This document shows positions 1-8,498 of a stretch of 64,000 nt of DNA, piece by piece (the first letter of the stretch is position 1; each line of letters begins with the position of its first letter). The notes below the pieces were generated by a model, which had not been told where the DNA came from, searched no databases, and saw only the letters and a list, made by a program, of their open reading frames with translations. This DNA is from Pelodera strongyloides. Its lineage: Eukaryota > Nematoda > Chromadorea > Rhabditida > Rhabditidae. Location: positions 124,001-188,000 of the forward strand of contig JAANDG010000042.1 in NCBI GenBank assembly GCA_036852015.1, in the 5' to 3' direction. A program made the position numbers and the translations under genes.

Positions 1-26
1 TTATATCGGTGGGCCTGTCCCTTTAA
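1..26. mobile_element. Right end of a TTAA element (cut by window edge)
   Basis: The first 26 bases match the right terminus of the element at 3736-4270, including the closing ccctttaa. A second copy of that element therefore lies just left of the window, in the equivalent place in the array. Confidence 0.85.
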
Positions 27-114
27 GGACTCACGACGACGTTCACAGTGGTTATGCGGGACAAAGGGCATGAACGAACACAGCGCATTCAGCTTCTGTC
101 GGTAGCTAAAAGAT

Positions 115-186
115 TGCCCCCAGGCGGGATTGAACCGCCGACCTTTGGTTTACAAGACCAACGCTCTACCACTGAGCTATAAGGGC
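115..186 (-). tRNA. tRNA-Thr(UGU) copy 1
   Basis: A 72-base cloverleaf. The acceptor stem GCCCTTA/TGGGGGC includes two G-T pairs and the discriminator is A. The anticodon loop is CTTGTAA, giving UGU (threonine, ACA codons). The A box is TAGCTCAGTGG and the B box GGTTCAATCC. A TTTT Pol III stop lies about 4 bases after the 3' end. There is no intron and CCA is not encoded. This is the consensus copy of the array. Confidence 0.95.
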
Positions 187-422
187 TTGTTGAATAAAAG
201 TGTACGACCAATTCAAATATGAAGCCTCATTCTGAATTTAAAACAAATATTTCACTAGCCGTCATCATAAACTCGTTGGTGGAAAATGACGCTTTGGCTG
301 CATGTTCGGCTTAAGGACTCACGATGACAGTTCACAGTGGTTATGCGGGACAAAGGGCATGAACGGTTGTTATATTTGATACGTAACACAGCGCATTCAA
401 CTTCTGCCGGTAGGTAAAAGAT

Positions 423-494
423 TGCCCCCAGGCGGGATTGAACCGCCGACCTTTGGTTTACAAGACCAACGCTCTACCACTGAGCTATAAGGGC
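423..494 (-). tRNA. tRNA-Thr(UGU) copy 2
   Basis: Identical to copy 1 across the mature tRNA; TTTT stop present. Confidence 0.95.
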
Positions 495-730
495 TTGTTG
501 AATAAAATTGCTTGACCAATTCAAATATGAAGCCCCATTCTGAACTTAAAACAAATATTTAACTAGCCGTCATAATAAACTCGTTGGTGGAAAATGACGC
601 TTTGGCTGCATGTTCGGCTTAAGGACTCACGATGACAGTTCACAGTGGTTATGCGGGACAAAGGGCATGAACGGTTGTTATATTTGATACGTAACACAGC
701 GCATTCAACTTCTGCCGGTAGCTAAAAGAT

Positions 731-802
731 TGCCCCCAGGCGGGATTGAACCGCCGACCTTTGGTTTACAAGACCAACGCTCTACCACTGAGCTATAAGG
801 GC
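731..802 (-). tRNA. tRNA-Thr(UGU) copy 3
   Basis: Mature sequence identical to copy 1; TTTT stop present. Confidence 0.95.
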
Positions 803-1018
803 TTGTTGAATAAAATTGTATGACCAATTCAAATATGAAGCCCATTCTGAATTTAAAACAAATATTTAACTAGCCGTCATAATAAACTCGTTGGTGGAAA
901 ATGACGCTTTGGCTGCATGTTCGGCTTAAGGACTCACGATGACAGTTCACAGTGGTTTTGCGGGACCAAGGGCATGAACGAACAAAGCGCATTCAACTTC
1001 TGCCGGTAGCTAAAAGAC

Positions 1019-1090
1019 TGCCCCCAGGCGGGATTGAACCGCCGACCTTTGGTTTACAAGACCAACGCTCTACCACTGAGCTATAAGGGC
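1019..1090 (-). tRNA. tRNA-Thr(UGU) copy 4
   Basis: Mature sequence identical to copy 1; the base after the discriminator differs (trailer AGTCTTTT). Confidence 0.95.
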
Positions 1091-1326
1091 TTGTTGAATA
1101 AAATTGTATGACCAATTCAAATATGAAGCCCCATTCTGAATTTAAAACAAATATTTAACTAGCCGTCATAATAAACTCGTTGGTGGAAAATGACGCTTTG
1201 GCTGCATGTTCGGCTTAAGGACTCACGATGACAGTTCACAGTGGTTATGCGGGACAAAGGGCATGAACGGTTGTTATATTTGATACGTAACACAGCGCAT
1301 TCAACTTCTGCCGGTAGCTAAAAGTC

Positions 1327-1398
1327 TGCCCCCAGGCGGGATTGAACCGCCGACCTTTGGTTTACAAGACCAACGCTCTACCACTGAGCTATAAGGGC
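1327..1398 (-). tRNA. tRNA-Thr(UGU) copy 5
   Basis: Mature sequence identical to copy 1; the trailer differs slightly and keeps a T run. Confidence 0.94.
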
Positions 1399-1615
1399 TT
1401 GTTGAATAAAATTGTATGACCAATTCAAATATGAAGCCCCATTCTGAATTTAAAACAAATATTTAACTAGCCGTCATCATAAACTCGTTGGTGGAAAATG
1501 ACGCTTTGGCTGCATGTTCGGCTTAAGGACTCACGATGACGTTCACAGTGGTTATGCGGGATAAAGGGCATGCACGAACACAGCGCATTCAACTTCTGCC
1601 GGTAGCTTAAAAGAT

Positions 1616-1687
1616 TGCCCCCAGGCGGGATTGAACCGCCGACCTTTGGTTTACATGACCAACGCTCTACCACTGAGCTATAAGGGC
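1616..1687 (-). pseudogene. tRNA-Thr copy 6 with U33 lost
   Basis: A full-length cloverleaf, but the anticodon loop reads CATGTAA. The nearly universal U33 before the anticodon is A, while the anticodon UGU is unchanged. Loss of the U-turn base should harm decoding, so this is probably non-functional. The same change is in copy 19 (5859-5930). Confidence 0.8.
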
Positions 1688-1903
1688 TTGTTGAATAAAA
1701 TTGTATGACCAATTCAAATATGAAGCCTCATTCTGAATTTAAAACAAATATTTAACTAGCCGTCATCATAAACTCGTTGGTGGAAAATGACGCTTTGGCT
1801 GCATGTTCGGCTTAAGGACTCACGACGACGTTCACAGTGGTTATGCGGGACAAAGGGCATGAACGAACACAGCGCATTCAGCTTCTGCCGGTAGCTAAAA
1901 GAT

Positions 1904-1975
1904 TGCCCCCAGGCGGGATTGAACCGCCGACCTTTGGTTTACAAGACCAACGCTCTACCACTGAGCTATAAGGGC
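1904..1975 (-). tRNA. tRNA-Thr(UGU) copy 7
   Basis: Mature sequence identical to copy 1; TTTT stop present. Confidence 0.95.
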
Positions 1976-2071
1976 TTGTTGAATAAAAGTGTACGACCAA
2001 TTCAAATATTTCACTAGCCGTCATCATAAACTCGTTGGTGGAAAATGACGCTTTGGCTGCATGTTCACAGT

Positions 2072-2132
2072 GGGATTGAACCGCCGACCTTTGGTTTACA
2101 AGACCAACGCTCTACCACTGAGCTATAAGGGC
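2072..2132 (-). pseudogene. Truncated tRNA-Thr copy 8
   Basis: The 5' acceptor strand, D arm and anticodon arm are intact. The 3' side of the T stem and the 3' acceptor strand are replaced by spacer sequence (…gttcacagtggg), so no acceptor stem or 3' end can form. It matches copy 21. Confidence 0.93.
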
Positions 2133-2348
2133 TTGTTGAATAAAATTGTATGACCAATTCAAATATGAAGCCCCATTCTGAATTTAAAACAAATATTTAA
2201 CTAGCCGTCATCATAAACTCGTTGGTGGAAAATGACGCTTTGGCTGCATGTTCGGCTTAAGGACTCACGATGACGTTCACAGTGGTTATGCGGGATAAAG
2301 GGCATGCACGAACACAGCGCATTCAACTTCTGCCGGTAGTTAAAAGAT

Positions 2349-2420
2349 TGCCCCCAGGCGGGATTGAACCGCCGACCTTTGGTTTACAAGACCAACGCTC
2401 TACCACTGAGCTATAAGGGC
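2349..2420 (-). tRNA. tRNA-Thr(UGU) copy 9
   Basis: Mature sequence identical to copy 1; TTTT stop present. Confidence 0.95.
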
Positions 2421-2636
2421 TTGTTGAATAAAATTGTATGACCAATTCAAATATGAAGCCTCATTCTGAATTTAAAACAAATATTTAACTAGCCGTCATC
2501 ATAAACTCGTTGGTGGAAAATGACGCTTTGGCTGCATGTTCGGCTTAAGGACTCACGACGACGTTCACAGTGGTTATGCGGGACAAAGGGCATGAACGAA
2601 CACAGCGCATTCAGCTTCTGCCGGTAGCTAAAAGAT

Positions 2637-2708
2637 TGCCCCCAGGCGGGATTGAACCGCCGACCTTTGGTTTACAAGACCAACGCTCTACCACTGAGCT
2701 ATAAGGGC
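2637..2708 (-). tRNA. tRNA-Thr(UGU) copy 10
   Basis: Mature sequence identical to copy 1; TTTT stop present. Confidence 0.95.
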
Positions 2709-2944
2709 TTGTTGAATAAAAGTGTACGACCAATTCAAATATGAAGCCTCATTCTGAATTTAAAACAAATATTTCACTAGCCGTCATCATAAACTCGTTG
2801 GTGGAAAATGACGCTTTGGCTGCATGTTCGGCTTAAGGACTCACGATGACAGTTCACAGTGGTTATGCGGGACAAAGGGCATGAACGGTTGTTATATTTG
2901 ATACGTAACACAGCGCATTCAACTTCTGCCGGTAGGTAAAAGAT

Positions 2945-3016
2945 TGCCCCCAGGCGGGATTGAACCGCCGACCTTTGGTTTACAAGACCAACGCTCTACC
3001 ACTGGGCTATAAGGGC
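2945..3016 (-). tRNA. tRNA-Thr(UGU) copy 11, D-stem mismatch
   Basis: The D stem reads GCCC instead of GCTC, giving a C-A mismatch, and the change also alters the A box. The rest is canonical. It may be weakly transcribed or unstable. Confidence 0.75.
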
Positions 3017-3251
3017 TTGTTGAATAAAATTGTATGACCAATTCAAATATGAAGCCCCATTCTGAATTTAAAAAAATATTTAACTAGCCGTCATCATAAA
3101 CTCGTTGGTGGAAAATGACGCTTTGGCTGCATGTTCGGCTTAAGGACTCACGATGACAGTTCACAGTGGTTATGCGGGACAAAGGGCATGAACGGTTGTT
3201 ATATTTGATACGTAACACAGCGCATTCAACTTCTGCCGGTAGGTAAAAGAT

Positions 3252-3323
3252 TGCCCCCAGGCGGGATTGAACCGCCGACCTTTGGTTTACAAGACCAACG
3301 CTCTACCACTGAGCTATAAGGGC
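3252..3323 (-). tRNA. tRNA-Thr(UGU) copy 12
   Basis: Mature sequence identical to copy 1; TTTT stop present. Confidence 0.95.
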
Positions 3324-3539
3324 TTGTTGAATAAAATTGTATGACCAATTCAAATATGAAGCCCCATTCTGAATTTAAAACAAATATTTAACTAGCCGTC
3401 ATCATAAACTCGTTGGTGGAAAATGACGCTTTGGCTGCATGTTCGGCTTAAGGACTCACGATGACGTTCACAGTGGTTATGCGGGACAAAGGGCATGAAC
3501 GAACACAGCGCATTCAACTTCTGCCGGTAGTTAAAAGAT

Positions 3540-3611
3540 TGCCCCCAGGCGGGATTGAACCACCGACCTTTGGTTTACAAGACCAACGCTCTACCACTGA
3601 GCTATAAGGGC
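3540..3611 (-). tRNA. tRNA-Thr(UGU) copy 13
   Basis: One T-stem change (GGTGG for GGCGG) turns a C-G pair into a T-G wobble, so the fold is preserved. This is the last copy before the TTAA element. Confidence 0.9.
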
Positions 3612-3735
3612 TTGTTGAATAAAATTGTATGACCAATTCAAATATGAAGCCTCATTCTGAATTTAAAACAAATATTTAACTAGCCGTCATCATAAACTCG
3701 TTGGTGGAAAATGACGTTTTGGCTGCATGTTCGGC

Positions 3736-4270
3736 TTAAAGGGTCAAGCCCACCGAAATAAACCTATATTTATTAATTGTTCATAATTCATAAAAAGAGT
3801 ATTTATTAAAATATATACAGACTAAATATTATTCAGTTTTACCACGGGGAAGTTTTTCCGGTGAGCTTTCCTTACGGAAGGTACCGTAGAGCCGTCTTTG
3901 TTTAAAGGTGTATGCATTTTTTGTTCGTCTTGGTTTGCCTCGTTGTCTGCACTCTCATGTGCATATGTGTCTTCTTAAGCTGGTGCCTCTTTATTCAGCA
4001 TACTCTCTCGTGTTTCGTCGCAGGACTACTATATAAGCAAACAACTACGGTACTATGGGGAGGTTTTAACTGCCTTAAAAATGTTTCAACTTTCTTTCAC
4101 CCAAGGCTTTTTTTGTCTACGGTACCTTCCGTAAGGAAACCTCACCGGAAAAACTTCCCCATGGTAAAACTTAATACTATTTAGTTTGTATATAATATAA
4201 TAATTACCCTTTTTATGAATTATGAACAAATAATAAATATAGGTTTATATCGGTGGGCCTGTCCCTTTAA
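3736..4270. mobile_element. TTAA-flanked inverted-repeat element in the array
   Basis: The 535-bp element starts TTAAAGGGTCAAGCCCACCG and ends cggtgggcctgtccctttaa. Its arms are inverted over long stretches, for example the AAACCTATATTTATT region and the segment around ggtaccgt near 3880 and 4122. Other units carry the empty site tcggcTTAAggactc, so insertion at TTAA with TTAA on both sides is directly visible. This is the behaviour of piggyBac-type elements. No transposase is encoded, so it looks like a non-autonomous (MITE) copy. Confidence 0.88.
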
Positions 4271-4358
4271 GGACTCACGACGACGTTCACAGTGGTTATG
4301 CGGGACAAAGGGCATGAACGAACACAGCGCATTCAGCTTCTGCCGGTAGCTAAAAGAT

Positions 4359-4430
4359 TGCCCCCAGGCGGGATTGAACCGCCGACCTTTGGTTTACAAG
4401 ACCAACGCTCTACCACTGAGCTATAAGGGC
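4359..4430 (-). tRNA. tRNA-Thr(UGU) copy 14
   Basis: Counterpart of copy 1; mature sequence identical. Confidence 0.95.
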
Positions 4431-4666
4431 TTGTTGAATAAAAGTGTACGACCAATTCAAATATGAAGCCTCGTTCTGAATTTAAAACAAATATTTCACT
4501 AGCCGTCATCATAAACTCGTTGGTGGAAAATGACGCTTTGGCTGCATGTTCGGCTTAAGGACTCACGATGACAGTTCACAGTGGTTATGCGGGACAAAGG
4601 GCATGAACGGTTGTTATATTTGATACGTAACACAGCGCATTCAACTTCTGCCGGTAGCTAAAAGAT

Positions 4667-4738
4667 TGCCCCCAGGCGGGATTGAACCGCCGACCTTTGG
4701 TTTACAAGACCAACGCTCTACCACTGAGCTATAAGGGC
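4667..4738 (-). tRNA. tRNA-Thr(UGU) copy 15
   Basis: Counterpart of copy 2; mature sequence identical. Confidence 0.95.
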
Positions 4739-4974
4739 TTGTTGAATAAAATTGCTTGACCAATTCAAATATGAAGCCCCATTCTGAACTTAAAACAAAT
4801 ATTTAACTAGCCGTCATAATAAACTCGTTGGTGGAAAATGACGCTTTGGCTGCATGTTCGGCTTAAGGACTCACGATGACAGTTCACAGTGGTTATGCGG
4901 GACAAAGGGCATGAACGGTTGTTATATTTGATACGTAACACAGCGCATTCAACTTCTGCCGGTAGCTAAAAGAT

Positions 4975-5046
4975 TGCCCCCAGGCGGGATTGAACCGCCG
5001 ACCTTTGGTTTACAAGACCAACGCTCTACCACTGAGCTATAAGGGC
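4975..5046 (-). tRNA. tRNA-Thr(UGU) copy 16
   Basis: Counterpart of copy 3; mature sequence identical. Confidence 0.95.
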
Positions 5047-5262
5047 TTGTTGAATAAAATTGTATGACCAATTCAAATATGAAGCCCATTCTGAATTTAA
5101 AACAAATATTTAACTAGCCGTCATAATAAACTCGTTGGTGGAAAATGACGCTTTGGCTGCATGTTCGGCTTAAGGACTCACGATGACAGTTCACAGTGGT
5201 TTTGCGGGACCAAGGGCATGAACGAACAAAGCGCATTCAACTTCTGCCGGTAGCTAAAAGAC

Positions 5263-5334
5263 TGCCCCCAGGCGGGATTGAACCGCCGACCTTTGGTTTA
5301 CAAGACCAACGCTCTACCACTGAGCTATAAGGGC
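5263..5334 (-). tRNA. tRNA-Thr(UGU) copy 17
   Basis: Counterpart of copy 4, with the same variant trailer. Confidence 0.95.
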
Positions 5335-5570
5335 TTGTTGAATAAAATTGTATGACCAATTCAAATATGAAGCCCCATTCTGAATTTAAAACAAATATTT
5401 AACTAGCCGTCATAATAAACTCGTTGGTGGAAAATGACGCTTTGGCTGCATGTTCGGCTTAAGGACTCACGATGACAGTTCACAGTGGTTATGCGGGACA
5501 AAGGGCATGAACGGTTGTTATATTTGATACGTAACACAGCGCATTCAACTTCTGCCGGTAGCTAAAAGTC

Positions 5571-5642
5571 TGCCCCCAGGCGGGATTGAACCGCCGACCT
5601 TTGGTTTACAAGACCAACGCTCTACCACTGAGCTATAAGGGC
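5571..5642 (-). tRNA. tRNA-Thr(UGU) copy 18
   Basis: Counterpart of copy 5, with the same variant trailer. Confidence 0.94.
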
Positions 5643-5858
5643 TTGTTGAATAAAATTGTATGACCAATTCAAATATGAAGCCCCATTCTGAATTTAAAAC
5701 AAATATTTAACTAGCCGTCATCATAAACTCGTTGGTGGAAAATGACGCTTTGGCTGCATGTTCGGCTTAAGGACTCACGATGACGTTCACAGTGGTTATG
5801 CGGGATAAAGGGCATGCACGAACACAGCGCATTCAACTTCTGCCGGTAGTTAAAAGAT

Positions 5859-5930
5859 TGCCCCCAGGCGGGATTGAACCGCCGACCTTTGGTTTACATG
5901 ACCAACGCTCTACCACTGAGCTATAAGGGC
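5859..5930 (-). pseudogene. tRNA-Thr copy 19 with U33 lost
   Basis: Carries the same CATGTAA anticodon loop as copy 6, so the defect predates the large duplication. Confidence 0.8.
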
Positions 5931-6146
5931 TTGTTGAATAAAATTGTATGACCAATTCAAATATGAAGCCTCATTCTGAATTTAAAACAAATATTTAACT
6001 AGCCGTCATCATAAACTCGTTGGTGGAAAATGACGCTTTGGCTGCATGTTCGGCTTAAGGACTCACGACGACGTTCACAGTGGTTATGCGGGACAAAGGG
6101 CATGAACGAACACAGCGCATTCAGCTTCTGCCGGTAGCTAAAAGAT

Positions 6147-6218
6147 TGCCCCCAGGCGGGATTGAACCGCCGACCTTTGGTTTACAAGACCAACGCTCTA
6201 CCACTGAGCTATAAGGGC
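6147..6218 (-). tRNA. tRNA-Thr(UGU) copy 20
   Basis: Counterpart of copy 7; mature sequence identical. Confidence 0.95.
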
Positions 6219-6314
6219 TTGTTGAATAAAAGTGTACGACCAATTCAAATATTTCACTAGCCGTCATCATAAACTCGTTGGTGGAAAATGACGCTTTGGC
6301 TGCATGTTCACAGT

Positions 6315-6375
6315 GGGATTGAACCGCCGACCTTTGGTTTACAAGACCAACGCTCTACCACTGAGCTATAAGGGC
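6315..6375 (-). pseudogene. Truncated tRNA-Thr copy 21
   Basis: Has the same junction as copy 8: spacer fused into the T arm and no 3' acceptor strand. Confidence 0.93.
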
Positions 6376-6595
6376 TTGTTGAATAAAATTGTATGACCAA
6401 TTCAAATATGAAGCCCCATTCTGAATTTAAAACAAATATTTAACTAGCCGTCATAATAAACTCGTTGGTGGAAAATGACGCTTTGGCTGCTGCATGTTCG
6501 GCTTAAGGACTCACGATGACAGTTCACAGTGGTTTTGCGGGACCAAGGGCATGAACGAACAAAGCGCATTCAACTTCTGCCGGTAGCTAAAAGAC

Positions 6596-6667
6596 TGCCC
6601 CCAGGCGGGATTGAACCGCCGACCTTTGGTTTACAAGACCAACGCTCTACCACTGAGCTATAAGGGC
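6596..6667 (-). tRNA. tRNA-Thr(UGU) copy 22
   Basis: Mature sequence identical to copy 1. Its unit has an extra tgc in the spacer near 6490. Confidence 0.95.
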
Positions 6668-6903
6668 TTGTTGAATAAAATTGTATGACCAATTCAAATA
6701 TGAAGCCCCATTCTGAATTTAAAACAAATATTTAACTAGCCGTCATAATAAACTCGTTGGTGGAAAATGACGCTTTGGCTGCATGTTCGGCTTAAGGACT
6801 CACGATGACAGTTCACAGTGGTTATGCGGGACAAAGGGCATGAACGGTTGTTATATTTGATACGTAACACAGCGCATTCAACTTCTGCCGGTAGCTAAAA
6901 GAT

Positions 6904-6975
6904 TGCCCCCAGGCGGGATTGAACCGCCGACCTTTGGTTTACAAGACCAACGCTCTACCACTGAGCTATAAGGGC
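6904..6975 (-). tRNA. tRNA-Thr(UGU) copy 23
   Basis: Mature sequence identical to copy 1; TTTT stop present. Confidence 0.95.
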
Positions 6976-7192
6976 TTGTTGAATAAAATTGTATGACCAA
7001 TTCAAATATGAAGCCCATTCTGAATTTAAAACAAATATTTAACTAGCCGTCATAATAAACTCGTTGGTGGAAAATGACGCTTTGGCTGCATGTTCGGCTT
7101 AAGGACTCACGATGACAGTTCACAGTGGTTATTGCGGGACCAAGGGCATGAACGAACAAAGCGCATTCAACTTCTGCCGGTAGCTAAAAGAC

Positions 7193-7264
7193 TGCCCCCA
7201 GGCGGGATTGAACCGCCGACCTTTGGTTTACAAGACCAACGCTCTACCACTGAGCTATAAGGGC
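7193..7264 (-). tRNA. tRNA-Thr(UGU) copy 24
   Basis: Mature sequence identical to copy 1, with the variant trailer seen in copy 4. Confidence 0.95.
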
Positions 7265-7500
7265 TTGTTGAATAAAATTGTATGACCAATTCAAATATGA
7301 AGCCCCATTCTGAATTTAAAACAAATATTTAACTAGCCGTCATAATAAACTCGTTGGTGGAAAATGACGCTTTGGCTGCATGTTCGGCTTAAGGACTCAC
7401 GATGACAGTTCACAGTGGTTATGCGGGACAAAGGGCATGAACGGTTGTTATATTTGATACGTAACACAGCGCATTCAACTTCTGCCGGTAGCTAAAAGAT

Positions 7501-7572
7501 TGCCCCCAGGCGGGATTGAACCGCCGACCTTTGGTTTACAAGACCAACGCTCTACCACTGAGCTATAAGGGC
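7501..7572 (-). tRNA. tRNA-Thr(UGU) copy 25
   Basis: Mature sequence identical to copy 1; TTTT stop present. Confidence 0.95.
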
Positions 7573-7788
7573 TTGTTGAATAAAATTGTATGACCAATTC
7601 AAATATGAAGCCCATTCTGAATTTAAAACAAATATTTAACTAGCCGTCATAATAAACTCGTTGGTGGAAAATGACGCTTTGGCTGCATGTTCGGCTTAAG
7701 GACTCACGATGACAGTTCACAGTGGTTTTGCGGGACTAAGGGCATGAACGAACAAAGCGCATTCAACTTCTGCCGGTAGCTAAAAGAC

Positions 7789-7860
7789 TGCCCCCAGGCG
7801 GGATTGAACCGCCGACCTTTGGTTTACAAGACCAACGCTCTACCACTGAGCTATAAGGGC
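7789..7860 (-). tRNA. tRNA-Thr(UGU) copy 26
   Basis: Mature sequence identical to copy 1, with the variant trailer seen in copy 4. Confidence 0.95.
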
Positions 7861-8096
7861 TTGTTGAATAAAATTGTATGACCAATTCAAATATGAAGCC
7901 CCATTCTGAATTTAAAACAAATATTTAACTAGCCGTCATAATAAACTCGTTGGTGGAAAATGACGCTTTGGCTGCATGTTCGGCTTAAGGACTCACGATG
8001 ACAGTTCACGGTGGTTATGCGGGACAAAGGGCATGAACGGTTGTTATATTTGATACGTAACTCAGCGCATTCAACTTCTGCCGGTAGCTAAAAGAT

Positions 8097-8168
8097 TGCC
8101 CCCAGGCGGGATTGAACCCCCGACCTTTGGTTTACAAGACCAACGCTCTACCACTGAGATATAAGGGC
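8097..8168 (-). pseudogene. Decaying tRNA-Thr copy 27 at array edge
   Basis: Two stem-breaking changes: the first D-stem G is T (ATATCTCAG), and the T stem has GGGGG facing CCGCC (G-G mismatch). The anticodon loop is intact. The neighbouring spacer is also diverged, as expected for an old terminal unit. Confidence 0.75.
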
Positions 8169-8355
8169 TTGTTTAATAAAATTATATGTCCAATTCAAAT
8201 ATGAAGCCCCATTCTGAATTTAGAGCGGAAATTTAAATCAACTATTAGTAGGAAATGACGCTTTGGATGCATGTTCGGCTTTTGGACTAACGTTAAGAGT
8301 TAAGCTCATGTGCTTCGGAACAAAGTTGCCATATTGGATACGTAACACGGTAACA

Positions 8356-8498
8356 CACACGCGGTTGATCAAAATATGACTTCCAGATTTAACAATTATC
8401 ATTTAGTATCATTACACAAATCTCTGAGGCAACCTTGAAGGATACTGTTTTAAAGACGATGCTTTTATGAATATTGGCATGCTTTAACAAAAACTGAC
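8356..8498. other. Gap between array and syntrophin exon
   Basis: No exon, tRNA or repeat seen. A good donor (GTCAGT) leaves the syntrophin exon into this stretch, but no acceptor with syntrophin-like coding follows before the array. Confidence 0.6.

Larger units (their letters stand above)
1..2132. repeat. Large duplication, copy 1
   Basis: This segment (right end of a TTAA element plus eight tRNA units) reappears at 4245-6375 with the same order of long and short units, the same odd sixth tRNA and the same truncated eighth tRNA. The offset is 4244 bases up to about 1600, then 4243 because of one base before the sixth tRNA. The copies part company after the truncated tRNA. Confidence 0.93.
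4245..6375. repeat. Large duplication, copy 2
   Basis: This is the partner of 1-2132. It begins inside the right arm of the TTAA element and includes the variant tRNA at 5859-5930 and the truncated tRNA at 6315-6375. Only scattered single-base differences were noticed. Confidence 0.93.
1..8355 (-). repeat. Tandem array of tRNA-Thr(UGU) units
   Basis: The same unit repeats 27 times: one minus-strand tRNA-Thr plus a spacer of about 220-240 bp. Spacing between tRNAs is 288-289 or 307-308 bp. The longer unit carries a 20-bp insertion (cggttgttatatttgatacg) after the 'gggcatgaac' part of the spacer. Spacers are almost as conserved as the tRNAs, which points to recent unit duplication or gene conversion rather than selection on the tRNA alone. 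Past 8168 the unit decays and is unrecognisable beyond about 8355. The left end runs off the window. Confidence 0.97.

Noticed and set aside
1467..1712. 81-residue open frame on the minus strand
   Set aside because: It reads straight through a tRNA gene and its spacer; chance frame in repeat DNA.
3912..4184. 90-residue open frame in the TTAA element
   Set aside because: Lies across the palindrome's inner region and has no transposase features.
1..8355. CRISPR-like regular repeats
   Set aside because: Repeat units are ~300 bp, contain tRNA genes and have conserved rather than variable spacers; the genome is eukaryotic.
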